A DNA stretch of 64,000 nucleotides from contig JAKBKY010000004.1 in the NCBI GenBank assembly GCA_021832345.1, positions 36,001 to 100,000 of the forward strand, in the 5' to 3' direction. Position numbers and translations under genes: made by a program. This stretch comes from a bacterium. GTDB taxonomy: Bacteria > Vulcanimicrobiota > Vulcanimicrobiia > Vulcanimicrobiales > Vulcanimicrobiaceae. Shown here piece by piece: positions 45,594 through 57,540 of this stretch (positions within the stretch are counted from its first letter, which is position 1; each line of letters opens with the position of its first letter). Below the pieces are notes generated by a model. The model was not told the origin of the DNA. It was given only the letters and a program-made list of their open reading frames with translations, and ran no database searches.

Positions 45594-46754
45594 GTGGGCT
45601 CCAACCTTTCGCCGCAACCGGCGGCAACGACCGCCCGCGACATTGCCGATCTCCAAGCTGAGATCGGCCGCCTCACCGTGCGCATCGCCGAGCTCGAAGC
45701 AGAGCGCGACGACTACGCCCAGCAAAATGCCGAACTCTTCGTCCTGCAGCAGGTCTTCTCGACGATCAACTCGACGCTGGATATCAACGACATCCTCTCG
45801 ATGGTGCTGCGCGGCGTCGCGGAGGCGCTGCGCTTTCGCCGGGTCATTCTCTTTGACGTTGCCGAGACCGGCGGCATCCTGCGACGCCTGGAGTGTGACG
45901 CATCGGGGCAAGTCAGCCATGCCGTTGATCCTACCGCCTTTCGGACACAATCGACGCTGCAGGATGTTGCGCTGGGGAAGCTCCAGCTCGCCTACGGCAG
46001 TGAAACCGACCCGGATAAGCCTCTGGAGGATACGCGCGATTGCTACTGCTTGGCTCCCCTCATCGCGCGCGATGTGGTCCGTGGGATGCTCTATGCCGAC
46101 GATCTCCCGGATGAACAGATCGGTGAAAATCAGCTCCGGGTCGTCTTGGACTTCGCCTCCCAAGCGGCGGTGGCCGTGGAGAACGCACGACTCTATGAAG
46201 AGACGCGCCGGCTCCTCGAGGAGACACAACGACTGGCGCTCACCGACAGTCTGACCGGCATCGCCAACCGCCGCGCACTCCATGAGATGCTCGACCGAGA
46301 GCTGCACACGGCCGAACGCTACGACACGCCCTTCGCCTTCCTCATCCTGGACCTCGACGACCTCAAAAAGATCAACGACTCGGGCGGGCACGGACTGGGC
46401 GACCTGGCGCTCAAGCGCTTTGCGCATATCCTCCAAAAGAATGCGCGTAAGGGGGACATCGTCGCCCGTTACGCCGGCGACGAGTTCGTCCTGGTCATGG
46501 CGCAGAGCGACCGGACGCAAGCCGAGCGAGGTGTCGAGCGAGTCCTGACGGCGCTACGCCGCAGCGGGCTGGCAAGCTCGATCGGGGTCGCCATGTTTCC
46601 GAAGGACGGTGTCGACGGCCAGACCCTCTTCTTCGCTGCGGACGAAGCGCTCTACGTCGCCAAAGCCAGCGGTAAGAACACCTACCGCTTCTTCGTTCGC
46701 GGGGAGAAGACCGTCGGCACCCAGGCAGCTCCCGAAGCCGTGCAAGAAAGGTAG
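45594..46754 (+). CDS. GAF-GGDEF diguanylate cyclase
   Basis: 386 aa soluble protein. An N-terminal coiled coil (about residues 15-50) leads into a GAF sensor domain (about 55-200) and a GGDEF domain (about 215-365). The active-site loop reads AGDEF, a tolerated variant, and the I-site RKGD lies five residues before it, so c-di-GMP product inhibition is expected. IND and GHGLGD metal/GTP residues are intact. GTG start with a weak ribosome site. Divergent from dnaE and upstream of sdhA. Confidence 0.9.
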   Translation: MGSNLSPQPAATTARDIADLQAEIGRLTVRIAELEAERDDYAQQNAELFVLQQVFSTINSTLDINDILSMVLRGVAEALRFRRVILFDVAETGGILRRLECDASGQVSHAVDPTAFRTQSTLQDVALGKLQLAYGSETDPDKPLEDTRDCYCLAPLIARDVVRGMLYADDLPDEQIGENQLRVVLDFASQAAVAVENARLYEETRRLLEETQRLALTDSLTGIANRRALHEMLDRELHTAERYDTPFAFLILDLDDLKKINDSGGHGLGDLALKRFAHILQKNARKGDIVARYAGDEFVLVMAQSDRTQAERGVERVLTALRRSGLASSIGVAMFPKDGVDGQTLFFAADEALYVAKASGKNTYRFFVRGEKTVGTQAAPEAVQER

Positions 46755-46755
46755 T

Positions 46756-46784
46756 GGGACCCGGCGGGGCAACAGGCGTATAAA
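46756..46784 (+). promoter_or_regulatory. Candidate promoter of sdhABE
   Basis: GGGACC (46756-46761) and TATAAA (46779-46784) with a 17-bp spacer, in the 63-bp gap before sdhA. A hairpin GGAGC-AAAC-GCTCC follows at 46785-46798 and would be at the 5' end of the mRNA. Confidence 0.4.
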
Positions 46785-46817
46785 GGAGCAAACGCTCCTC
46801 TCCCGGGAAGGGTCAAC

Positions 46818-48503
46818 GTGATCAAGCACGATGTGGTCGTCATCGGAGGCGGCCTAGCGGGTATGCGCGCGGCGGTCGAGGCGGCCGAAGCGGGTGCCGA
46901 TGTGGCTATCGTCTCCAAGATGCACCCGGTGCGCAGCCATTCGGGTGCCGCACAGGGCGGAATCAATGCAGCTCTCGGCAACTGCGACGAGGACTCTCCC
47001 GAGGCTCATGCGTTCGATACCGTCAAGGGATCGGACTACCTCGCCGATCAGGACGCCGCATCGGCTATGTGCGAGGATGCCCCACACCAGATCATCTGGC
47101 TCGAGCACCGCGGATGCATTTTCTCACGCCTTCCCGACGGTCGTATCGCCCAGCGCCACTTCGGTGGTGCCGGTACGCCGCGAACCTGCTATTCGGCCGA
47201 CGTCACGGGGCTGGTGATCCTCCATACGCTCTGGGAACAACTCGAACGCTTCGGCGTCAAGGTCTACGAGGAGTACTTCTGCACGGCGCTCTGTATCGAG
47301 GACGGCATCGGCACCGGCGTCGTCGCGTACAACATGCGCAACGGGCAACTTGAGTTGATCACCGCAAAGGCCACCATCTTTGCGACCGGCGGTGCCGGTC
47401 GCATGTACACCAAGACGACCAACGCCTATGCCTCAACTGCCGACGGCATGGGGATTGCCTTCAAGGCCGGTATCCCGCTGATGGACATGGAGTTCATGCA
47501 GTTCCACCCCACCACGCTCAAAGAGAACGGCGTCCTGATGACCGAAGGCGCGCGCGGCGAGGGTGCCTACCTGCTCAACTCGCTGGGCGAACGCTTCATG
47601 TTCAAGTACGCGCCCAATAAGGGCGAGCTCGCCTCGCGCGACGTCGTTTCACGAGCGGAGTGGACCGAGATCCTCGAGGGACGAGGTGTCGACGGTTGCG
47701 TCCTGCTCGATATGCGCCACCTCGGGCGTGAAAAGATCCTCGAACGCCTGCCGCAGATTCGCGAGCTGGCACTCGACGCCACCGGCAAAGATGCCTTCGA
47801 CGAACCGATTCCGATCCTTCCCGGCGCCCACTACACCATGGGCGGCATCGAGGCCAACGCGTGGGGCGCAACGCGCGTTCCGGGCGTCTACGCAGCCGGC
47901 GAGTGCGCATGCATCAGCGTTCACGGCGCGAACCGGCTCGGCGGCAACTCCTTGCTTGAGACCATCGTTTTTGGGGCGCGCTCGGCCAAACACGCCATCG
48001 AGTACATCAAAGGGGTCGGCACTGTACGCCCATCCGAACGAACGCTTAAAAGCGAGCAGGAACGCATCGCCTCGCTCATGTCGCGCACGAGCGGCACCCG
48101 CGCTCCCGTGCTGCGCAAGCGCATGAACGAAACGATGAGTGCGAATACCTTCATCTTCCGGGACGAAGCAGCGCTGGCCAAGGCGGTGGACGATCTCGTT
48201 GTCATACGCCGGGAGTTCGACGAGAGCGCGTATGTGATGGATAAGTCTTCCACGTTTAATACCGATCTCGTCGGCACGTTTGAGACGGATTACCTCATCG
48301 ACGCAGCACTCTGCTTAGCAAGAGGCGCACTAGAGCGCCGCGAGTCGCGCGGGGCCCAGGCTCGGACCGATTATCCCGAACGCGACGATACCAACTGGCT
48401 CAAGCACACGCTGGCATGGCGCGAACCGGGAAAGGCACCCCGCCTGGATTACTCGCGACCGGTGACCATCACCAAATTCCAACCTGAGGTAAGGACGTAC
48501 TAA
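46818..48503 (+). CDS. sdhA: Succinate dehydrogenase/fumarate reductase flavoprotein
   Basis: 561 aa. It interconverts succinate and fumarate with covalent FAD. The N-terminal FAD motif [16 protein letters not shown], the FAD-linked His in [10 protein letters not shown], the substrate motif HPTTL and [13 protein letters not shown] are intact. GTG start preceded by GGAAGGG. Its stop shares a base with the sdhB ATG (TAATG). With an SdhE-type partner rather than a cytochrome b, the complex is likely the E-type succinate:quinone oxidoreductase. Confidence 0.95.
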   Translation: MIKHDVVVIGGGLAGMRAAVEAAEAGADVAIVSKMHPVRSHSGAAQGGINAALGNCDEDSPEAHAFDTVKGSDYLADQDAASAMCEDAPHQIIWLEHRGCIFSRLPDGRIAQRHFGGAGTPRTCYSADVTGLVILHTLWEQLERFGVKVYEEYFCTALCIEDGIGTGVVAYNMRNGQLELITAKATIFATGGAGRMYTKTTNAYASTADGMGIAFKAGIPLMDMEFMQFHPTTLKENGVLMTEGARGEGAYLLNSLGERFMFKYAPNKGELASRDVVSRAEWTEILEGRGVDGCVLLDMRHLGREKILERLPQIRELALDATGKDAFDEPIPILPGAHYTMGGIEANAWGATRVPGVYAAGECACISVHGANRLGGNSLLETIVFGARSAKHAIEYIKGVGTVRPSERTLKSEQERIASLMSRTSGTRAPVLRKRMNETMSANTFIFRDEAALAKAVDDLVVIRREFDESAYVMDKSSTFNTDLVGTFETDYLIDAALCLARGALERRESRGAQARTDYPERDDTNWLKHTLAWREPGKAPRLDYSRPVTITKFQPEVRTY

Positions 48504-49462
48504 TGGCGCAGATCACCCTCGATGTTTTCCGTTTCGACGAAGCCGTCGACGTGGTTCCCCATCGTTCGCAAGTGACCGTTGACGTCCCGGAGACGACCAC
48601 CGTCCTCGACGCCCTGGAGACGGCCAAAGCGGAAGTTGACGGCTCCATCTCGTTCCGGCGTTCGTGCCGTTCTGCAATCTGCGGCTCGTGCTCGATGAAC
48701 ATCAACGGCACGACGGGATTGGCGTGCAAGACGCCGTGCAACACGGTGATGGATAAAGACGGCGTGATCCAAGTCGACCCGATGCCGAACTTCCAACCGA
48801 TGAAGGACCTGGTCGTCCACATGGACCCGTTCTGGGACAAATACACACGCCTAAAGCCGTACCTGCAGCCGGCGGACCGCGACGAGGACCATGCGACGGA
48901 ACGCCGCGTCAGTCCCGAGGACATGAAAAAGCTCGTCGATGTCGCCAACTGCGTCATGTGCGCAACCTGCTATGCGCTCTGCCCGGTGGTGAGCGTCGAC
49001 CCGGCATTTGCAGGACCGGCAGCAATCGCCTATGCGTACCGCTTTATCGAAGATGTGCGTGATTCCAAACGCGACGAACGGATCGCGCAGATCAGCGAAG
49101 ACTATCTGTGGCTCTGCGCACATTGCTACGCCTGCTCCTACTGCCCCAAGCACGTGGATCCAAACGATCGTATCGTCGATGTGAAGCGGGCCGCCATCGC
49201 CGACCGCGTCATGATGAACGAGCGTGGCCCGCGCCATGCGCTTACCGTCAACCGTACGATCCGTCAAACCGGGATGCTCGACGAAACTGAGCTTATCCTG
49301 GGAACGATCGGCCGCTTCAACGTTCGCGGTCTTCTCAAGGTCGCCCCACTCGGTTTACGAATGGCCGCCAAGGGCAAGCTCCCACCGATCTTTCTCAAGC
49401 CGATCCCGAAAGTCGACGAAGTTCGAACCATCTTCGATGCCCTGGAGGTTCCTGTAGCCTAA
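48503..49462 (+). CDS. sdhB: Succinate dehydrogenase/fumarate reductase iron-sulfur protein
   Basis: 319 aa, longer than the usual 240-260 aa. The N-terminal plant-type 2Fe-2S ligands are in CRSAICGSCSMNINGTTGLAC; the C-terminal dicluster part has CVMCATCYALCP and CAHCYACSYCP. The added C-terminus (about 70 aa ending EVRTIFDALEVPVA) resembles HdrC-like proteins and probably docks the CCG-domain subunit. Electrons pass from FAD through these clusters to SdhE. One-base overlap with sdhA. Confidence 0.93.
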   Translation: MAQITLDVFRFDEAVDVVPHRSQVTVDVPETTTVLDALETAKAEVDGSISFRRSCRSAICGSCSMNINGTTGLACKTPCNTVMDKDGVIQVDPMPNFQPMKDLVVHMDPFWDKYTRLKPYLQPADRDEDHATERRVSPEDMKKLVDVANCVMCATCYALCPVVSVDPAFAGPAAIAYAYRFIEDVRDSKRDERIAQISEDYLWLCAHCYACSYCPKHVDPNDRIVDVKRAAIADRVMMNERGPRHALTVNRTIRQTGMLDETELILGTIGRFNVRGLLKVAPLGLRMAAKGKLPPIFLKPIPKVDEVRTIFDALEVPVA

Positions 49463-49463
49463 T

Positions 49464-50414
49464 ATGAGTACCACGCTCCTCCCCGAACAGCGAGCCGGCG
49501 ATGCTCACAAGCAAACGAAGTCCTCGCAGTCGAAGCGCTACGGGTTCTTTCCGGGCTGCGTCGCCAAAGAATCCTGCAAGGAGCTTTTCAACTCGGCGAT
49601 GCTCCTGGCGGACCGCCTCGGCATCGAACTCGTCGAGCTGACGGCAGCCTCATGCTGCGGTGCCTCGGTTGTGAACGACACCAACCGTGATGTCGCGCGC
49701 GTCCTCAACGCTCGTACCTACGCGCAGGCCGAGGCGCTTGGGCTCGACGATGTCATCACCATCTGTTCGACATGCACCGGGCATATGCGAGCGGCCAACA
49801 AAGAACTGCTTGAGAGCGACGTTCACATGACGCAGGCCAACGCCATTCTCGGCAAGTTCGGCGCCCGTTACAACGGCACGGTCACCGTGCGGCATCTGCT
49901 CTGGCTCTTGATCGACGACATCGGCCTGGACCGTCTCCGCGAGATGGTGGTGCGCCCCTTGAACGGCCTTAAAGTGGCTCCCTTCTACGGTTGCCACATC
50001 ATTCGCCCTGAGTCTGTGAACGGATGGGAGTCCTCACGCCGGCCACACTCGCTGGAAGACATCATCGCCGCCATCGGCGGTGAGCCGATCGATTATGCGG
50101 GCAAGACCCGTTGCTGCGGATTCCACATCCAGCTTGAAAAAGAGGGTGTCGCCACGAGCATGGTCGGCCAGAACATGCGCATGGCCAAGGACCGCGGTGC
50201 GCAAGCGGTGCTTACCCCCTGCCCGCTCTGCCATCTCGCGCTGGACGGCTACCAAGCCGACTCTGCCGCACGGTGGGGCAGAACCGACCTGCCGACCTTC
50301 CACCTCCCGCAGCTCGTCGCATTTGCCCTCGGCGTGCCCCCGGAGAAGCTCGGCCTCAACAAGCATCTGATCGATCCGCGCACCGTGATGGTCGCCCAGG
50401 AGCTGATCGCCTAG
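49464..50414 (+). CDS. SdhE/HdrB-type CCG-domain subunit
   Basis: 316 aa. Two cysteine-rich CCG domains are visible: SCCGAS with an upstream FFPGC and downstream CSTC, and RCCGFH with an upstream FYGC and downstream CPLC. This is the arrangement of heterodisulfide reductase HdrB and of SdhE/MfrE, the quinone-reacting subunit of non-classical succinate or fumarate oxidoreductases. There is no membrane helix, so it would attach peripherally. Immediately follows sdhB by 1 bp. Confidence 0.88.
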   Translation: MSTTLLPEQRAGDAHKQTKSSQSKRYGFFPGCVAKESCKELFNSAMLLADRLGIELVELTAASCCGASVVNDTNRDVARVLNARTYAQAEALGLDDVITICSTCTGHMRAANKELLESDVHMTQANAILGKFGARYNGTVTVRHLLWLLIDDIGLDRLREMVVRPLNGLKVAPFYGCHIIRPESVNGWESSRRPHSLEDIIAAIGGEPIDYAGKTRCCGFHIQLEKEGVATSMVGQNMRMAKDRGAQAVLTPCPLCHLALDGYQADSAARWGRTDLPTFHLPQLVAFALGVPPEKLGLNKHLIDPRTVMVAQELIA

Positions 50415-50584
50415 AAACGCCCGCAAGCTGTACAAAAGCCGCTCTCGTCATCTCGACGAAGGGCGGCTTTTGCGCGTTTGCGATCGTAGCGTCGGCGGTC
50501 CTTGTGCGCACCAGCCGGCCGCAGGTTCTGCGGCGGACCCAAGCGCGCAACCAGCGCCGCTCGAACGCGTTTCTTGGCTCTCAT
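50411..50584 (-). CDS. Small basic protein, antisense to the sdh terminator
   Basis: 57 aa. ATG at 50584 is preceded by GGAGG five bases upstream, a far better ribosome site than that of the divergent aldehyde dehydrogenase gene. The protein starts MRAKKRVRAALVARLGPP, is rich in Arg, Lys and Ala, has a NLRPAGAHKDRRRYDRKR core and ends with a CTACGRF cysteine pair. The core LGPPxNLRPAGAH looks like a conserved small-protein motif. Its 3' half is the terminator stem of the sdh operon read in reverse. Function unknown. Confidence 0.55.
   Translation of the reverse strand: MRAKKRVRAALVARLGPPQNLRPAGAHKDRRRYDRKRAKAALRRDDESGFCTACGRF
50433..50472. terminator. Terminator after sdhABE
   Basis: CAAAAGCCGCTCT and AGGGCGGCTTTTG form a 13-bp stem with one mismatch and a 14-base loop, ending in a T-run on the plus strand. 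It is symmetric enough to act in both directions, but on the minus strand it lies in the coding region of the 57-aa gene. Confidence 0.75.
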
Positions 50585-52346
50585 GGCTACCTCCGCAAGC
50601 ATTCTACCACGCGGCCAAAGCGACGCCCCACCGAGCGCCCCTGAGCCGACGCCGCTGCCCGGCATCGAGGCAGCCCTCGCGGAGCTGGCGGCGACAAAGG
50701 GTCTCTGGGCGCGCCTTGCCCTCCGCGAGAAGCTCGCCTATCTCACGGCGTTACGGAGTCGCACGCGTGCCCACGCCCGGGCGTGGGCCGAGACCGCTGC
50801 CCAAGCCAAGGGGGTCGCCGCCTCGCCCCTGGCGGGTGAAGAGTGGCTCTCGGGTCCCTGGGCGATGCTCTATGCCCTCAATCGCTACGAGCGCACCCTG
50901 CGCGCGCTGGAGCGAACCGGCAGCATCGTCTTCCCGAGCGACGCGCTGAGCGAACGACGCGACGGCCAGCTTGTCGTCCGCGTCTTCCCCCAGACCGCCT
51001 ACGACCGCATCCTCCTCTCCGGCGTGACCGCCGATGTCTGGATGCAGCCCGGGATCACCGCCGAGAACCTCCAGCGTCATATCGCGCCGTTCTATCGCCA
51101 AGTCGACCCGCCGGGGCGCGTGAGCCTGGTTCTGGGTGCCGGGAACATCGCGGCCATACCGCCGCTGGACGTGCTCTACCTCATGTTCAACTTCGGCGAC
51201 GTCTGTATCCTGAAGATGAATCCCGTGAACGCCTATCTCGGGCCGATCTTCGAGCAGATCTTTGCACCACTCATCGAAGGCCACTTTCTGCGCATCGTCT
51301 ACGGTGCGGGCGACGTCGGCTCGTACCTGAGCCGGCATCCATCGGTCGAAGCCGTGCACATCACCGGCAGTGCGCGCACACACGATCTCATCGTCTGGGG
51401 CAACGATGACCCGGCGCAACGCGCCGGTCGCACGCCGCAACTCCAGAAGCCGATCACGAGTGAGCTTGGGAACGTCTCGCCGACGATCGTCGTTCCCGGC
51501 GCTTGGAGCGATGCCGATATCGCCTTTCAAGCCGAACAGATCGCGACCCAGAAACTCCATAACGGCGGATTCAACTGCATCGCGTCGCAGGTCCTCATTC
51601 TTCCGGGCGACTGGCCCCAAACGCCGCAACTCCTCGCGGCGCTAGAACACGTCCTACGCGCCGCCCCAACGCGCCCGGCCTACTATCCTGGGGCCGAGGA
51701 TCGTGCGCAACGCCTGATCGCCGGCGCCTCGCCCGAGCAAAACTCCGGCGCATCGCAGCCGCGCGCCTGCACACTGCTGCACCTGGACGCGACCGACGCA
51801 ACGCAAGGCCTCTTCCGGGAAGAGGCCTTCTGCAACGTGTTGGCCTATGTCGAGCTACCGGGTGACGCCGGCACCTTCTTGCACGCTGCCGTCGCCTTCG
51901 CGAACGATCGCCTCCACGGTACGCTGGGCGCTAACCTTATTGTGGACCCGCGGACGCAGACACGCCATGCAAGCGAACTCGATGCCGCGATCGCCGCGCT
52001 GCGCTACGGCTGCGTCGCGGTGAACACGTGGACCGGCGTGGGATTTCTCCTGACCGAAGCGCCATGGGGCGCCTTCCCCGGCGAAACCATCGACGACGTG
52101 CGCAGCGGCATCGGACAGGTACACAACGCCTTCTTCTTCTCGGCGGCACAGAAGAGCGTCGTGCGCGGCCCGTTTGCGCCGTTTCCGCGCAGCCTGCGCA
52201 ACGGCGAGTACACCCTCTTGCCCAAGCCTCCGTGGTTTATCACCAACCGCGTCGCGCATCGGCTCGGTCCGGCGCTCTGCGACTTCGAGGCCGCTCCCTC
52301 TCCGTTCGCGGCCGCGCGCGTGGCGGCGATTGCCATGCAAGGCTAA
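50583..52346 (+). CDS. Aldehyde dehydrogenase family protein, long form
   Basis: 587 aa, longer than typical 480-500 aa NAD-dependent aldehyde dehydrogenases. The catalytic cysteine is C332 in GGFNCIASQ, the general base region is ELGNVSPTIV and the nucleotide-binding part has LVLGAGNIAAIPP and HITGSARTHD. The C-terminus is atypical, with WTGVGFLLTEAPWGAFPGE. Substrate unknown; the divergent sequence suggests an unusual aldehyde or acyl substrate. The ATG at 50583 overlaps the start of the 57-aa gene head to head and has no clear ribosome site, so the start may lie downstream. Confidence 0.82.
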   Translation: MATSASILPRGQSDAPPSAPEPTPLPGIEAALAELAATKGLWARLALREKLAYLTALRSRTRAHARAWAETAAQAKGVAASPLAGEEWLSGPWAMLYALNRYERTLRALERTGSIVFPSDALSERRDGQLVVRVFPQTAYDRILLSGVTADVWMQPGITAENLQRHIAPFYRQVDPPGRVSLVLGAGNIAAIPPLDVLYLMFNFGDVCILKMNPVNAYLGPIFEQIFAPLIEGHFLRIVYGAGDVGSYLSRHPSVEAVHITGSARTHDLIVWGNDDPAQRAGRTPQLQKPITSELGNVSPTIVVPGAWSDADIAFQAEQIATQKLHNGGFNCIASQVLILPGDWPQTPQLLAALEHVLRAAPTRPAYYPGAEDRAQRLIAGASPEQNSGASQPRACTLLHLDATDATQGLFREEAFCNVLAYVELPGDAGTFLHAAVAFANDRLHGTLGANLIVDPRTQTRHASELDAAIAALRYGCVAVNTWTGVGFLLTEAPWGAFPGETIDDVRSGIGQVHNAFFFSAAQKSVVRGPFAPFPRSLRNGEYTLLPKPPWFITNRVAHRLGPALCDFEAAPSPFAAARVAAIAMQG

Positions 52347-53533
52347 CGACGCTCGGCCGCCCGAACGCGGGCGAGAAGCGCCTCAACGCGGCGCTTGGGC
52401 AGAGCATGAACCGTCACCCCACCGCGGCCGGTGATGGTCGTGGCTTCGAAGAGTGCGTCGTAGATTGCCGCTTGCGTCGCCTCCGCGGTCGCGCGATAGA
52501 GCGAGTTGAGCTTGCGATCGGCTTCCAGAGTGGCTATCGCCGGCGCCTTGACCCGAAAGGGAGCGATGTGACGATAGACGTAGCCGGTCGAAAACGCAAT
52601 GAAGAGATCCCCGCTGCCGACATCGGAGGTCAAACCGGTACGTGCCATCCCGAGCGCCGCGCGCTTGGCAAGGGCGTGGAGTTGGCGCGAATCGAGCGGA
52701 GCGTTCGTGGCGACCACGACGATGATGCTGCCCGAGGCCATTCGCCCGCGCAGCGCAGTTGGATGCGGGAAGGTGGTGCGATCGACGTTGCCGAGAAGGC
52801 GCCCTACCGGAACCCCGTCGATCACCAACTGCCGACGCGTGCTACCGGTGTTATCGTTCACCAAGACGCCGACCGTGTAACCGCCGTCGCGCCGTGAGAT
52901 CACGCGCGACGCAGAGCCGATCCCGCCCTTGAAGTCGAAGGCGCGCATCCCGGTCCCGGCACCAACGCTTCCGCGCGCAAACTGCCCCGTCTCCTCAGAG
53001 TTGAGGAGCTTTACGATATCCGCCGAGCGAACATGCCGGCCACGGATATCGTTCAGCAGTTGATCGTCGCACTCTGCCACCACCGGCAGCGGCACGTCGT
53101 CGGTCAAACCAACGTGCGGCTCGTGCTGCTCGACCCAGGAGATCACGCCGTTATCGGCCAGACCGACGTCCATGGTGTCGGTGAGCACAATGGGTTCTTC
53201 CAGGTAACCAGCCTCGTTGATCCAATGCGTTCCGGTCATCTCGCCGTTGCCGTTCAAGATGAAGGTAGCTGCAGCAACCTTCCTGTCCCACGGATCGGCA
53301 TTGGGGAGAATCGCGGTTGCGCCGGTGCGAACGTCCGTACCCGCAATGAGCGTGAGGTTGGCGACGCGTACGCCGGGGACGTCGGTGATACCGTCCAGGG
53401 GACCGGGGGTATAGACGCCGACGCGAATCGGAAGCACCGCAAGGGCCGGCGAGGCCAACGCTAGGCCCGCAACCAAGGCCAGAACGAGAGTCGGGACGAC
53501 CCGGAAGTGTGCCCAAAAATATCGTGACTGCAT
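52343..53533 (-). CDS. Secreted P1-family (DmpA-like) peptidase
   Basis: 396 aa with a signal peptide (hydrophobic about residues 11-31, ending ALA). The family is an N-terminal nucleophile hydrolase that cuts itself before a Ser or Thr; here S269 in MASGSIIVV is the likely nucleophile. The N-terminal block ITDVPGVRVANLTLI and GTGMRAFDFKGGIGSASR also match. Members release N-terminal D- or L-amino acids or beta-peptides. ATG at 53533 is chosen; a TTG 21 bp earlier is possible. Convergent with the aldehyde dehydrogenase, sharing 4 bp. Confidence 0.88.
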   Translation of the reverse strand: MQSRYFWAHFRVVPTLVLALVAGLALASPALAVLPIRVGVYTPGPLDGITDVPGVRVANLTLIAGTDVRTGATAILPNADPWDRKVAAATFILNGNGEMTGTHWINEAGYLEEPIVLTDTMDVGLADNGVISWVEQHEPHVGLTDDVPLPVVAECDDQLLNDIRGRHVRSADIVKLLNSEETGQFARGSVGAGTGMRAFDFKGGIGSASRVISRRDGGYTVGVLVNDNTGSTRRQLVIDGVPVGRLLGNVDRTTFPHPTALRGRMASGSIIVVVATNAPLDSRQLHALAKRAALGMARTGLTSDVGSGDLFIAFSTGYVYRHIAPFRVKAPAIATLEADRKLNSLYRATAEATQAAIYDALFEATTITGRGGVTVHALPKRRVEALLARVRAAERR

Positions 53534-53605
53534 CGGCGAAACGTTGCACCGCAAACCCCACGGCGCCTGCTTGCCGCCGGCTGCTGCTTGACGACAACAA
53601 CCAGC

Positions 53606-53620
53606 CGGGTAACAATGTTA
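53606..53620. promoter_or_regulatory. Short palindrome, possible operator
   Basis: GGTAAC-AAT-GTTACC, 6-bp arms and 3-bp centre, 73 bp upstream of the peptidase ATG in the 156-bp gap before it. Could be an operator for the peptidase gene; function not shown. Confidence 0.3.
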
Positions 53621-53689
53621 CCTGAGGCAACATGCCGGTCAGGATAGATACCGTCGAGCAGGCTGCATCAAGCGAGAGCGCAGGGCGCG

Positions 53690-54157
53690 CTAGAGCAGCA
53701 GCCGGAGTACGCCTGCGCTCTCAGCGAGTCTCACCGCGCGCAGATCCGGAGCAGACCACGTAGCCGCAGCAGCAAACCCAGCGGCACGACCGCGCAAGAT
53801 CGCCACGACATCCATGCCGGCCGCACGGCCGGCCGCGATCCCAGCCGTGCTATCCTCAAGGACGAGGCAGCGCCGCGCCGTGATGCCCAGCCGGCGCGCT
53901 CCCAAGAGATACCCTTCGGGCGATGGCTTATTCGCTTGGACATCATCGGCCGCGATCAACGTGTTTGGGAACGGCAGCCCTGCAACGCCCAGCATGGCAT
54001 GCGCCAGGCGTGCATGGCACGACGTAACGATCCCCCAACGCTGCCCCGCCAAACCGGTCAGTAGCTCAATCGAACCGTCGACCGCCCGAGCGTCATCCTC
54101 GACGAGAGTCCCGAAAAGATCGAAGAGGACACCGTCGTAGTCGCCGACAACCGACAT
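53690..54157 (-). CDS. HAD-superfamily hydrolase
   Basis: 155 aa from the ATG at 54157. Motif I is FDLFGTLVED, and motif III/IV are in NKPSPEGYLLGARRLG and VLEDSTAGIAAGRAAGM, placing it with small phosphoglycolate phosphatase or beta-phosphoglucomutase-like HADs. The cap is small for this group. The frame is open to 54226, just beside the transposon end at 54230, so the insertion lies in the promoter region of this gene. Substrate unknown. Confidence 0.75.
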   Translation of the reverse strand: MSVVGDYDGVLFDLFGTLVEDDARAVDGSIELLTGLAGQRWGIVTSCHARLAHAMLGVAGLPFPNTLIAADDVQANKPSPEGYLLGARRLGITARRCLVLEDSTAGIAAGRAAGMDVVAILRGRAAGFAAAATWSAPDLRAVRLAESAGVLRLLL

Positions 54158-54224
54158 TGCGGCCTGGTTGAACGCGCAGGCTCGGCATCCTCTTAGAGCG
54201 GCCACCGCCGATTTTCGAACCCGC

Positions 54225-54229
54225 ATGCA
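54225..54229. repeat. Target site duplication, left
   Basis: ATGCA immediately outside the left end of the transposon; the same five bases flank the right end at 61502-61506. Tn3-family elements make 5-bp duplications. Confidence 0.85.
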
Positions 54230-54265
54230 GGGGTTATACGCGCGGTCGTGTCACCAGCCGCCATT
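54230..54265. repeat. Tn3-family left inverted repeat
   Basis: 36 bp starting GGGGTTATACGCGCGG. The inner part (54232-54263, 32 bp) is the exact reverse complement of 57408-57439. Confidence 0.9.
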
Positions 54266-54441
54266 CAGGCCGCTGAATCTCCAGGAGCCCTTGCAGGCCA
54301 CCCCTTCTTTCTTCGGTCTTAGACCTCAAGCCAGATAATTGGTCATCGCCGCTGAACCTCCACCTCGCCTCGCGGACGAACTGTTCGAGAGAGCTCCACA
54401 CCCAAAGTGTCTGCCGCGGTATTGACGGATGGAGGTCGTTC

Positions 54442-57399
<2,958 letters not shown>

Positions 57400-57407
57400 T
57401 CCCAAAC

Positions 57408-57439
57408 TGGCGGCTGGTGACACGACCGCGCGTATAACC
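57408..57439. repeat. Internal copy of the transposon end
   Basis: 32 bp that are the exact reverse complement of 54232-54263. Its outermost bases read CAGG in place of the GGGG tip of the outer ends. Together with the left end it brackets tnpA as a 3.2-kb unit, with all cargo outside it. Confidence 0.9.
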
Positions 57440-57540
57440 TGTTGTGCTTTTCAGTGACACGATGCTGAAGACACGCATCGTTGCGCATCTTTATCGCTCT
57501 TAGGGCGCATCCACCGGAGGCCTAGGATGTTTCCAAAATG

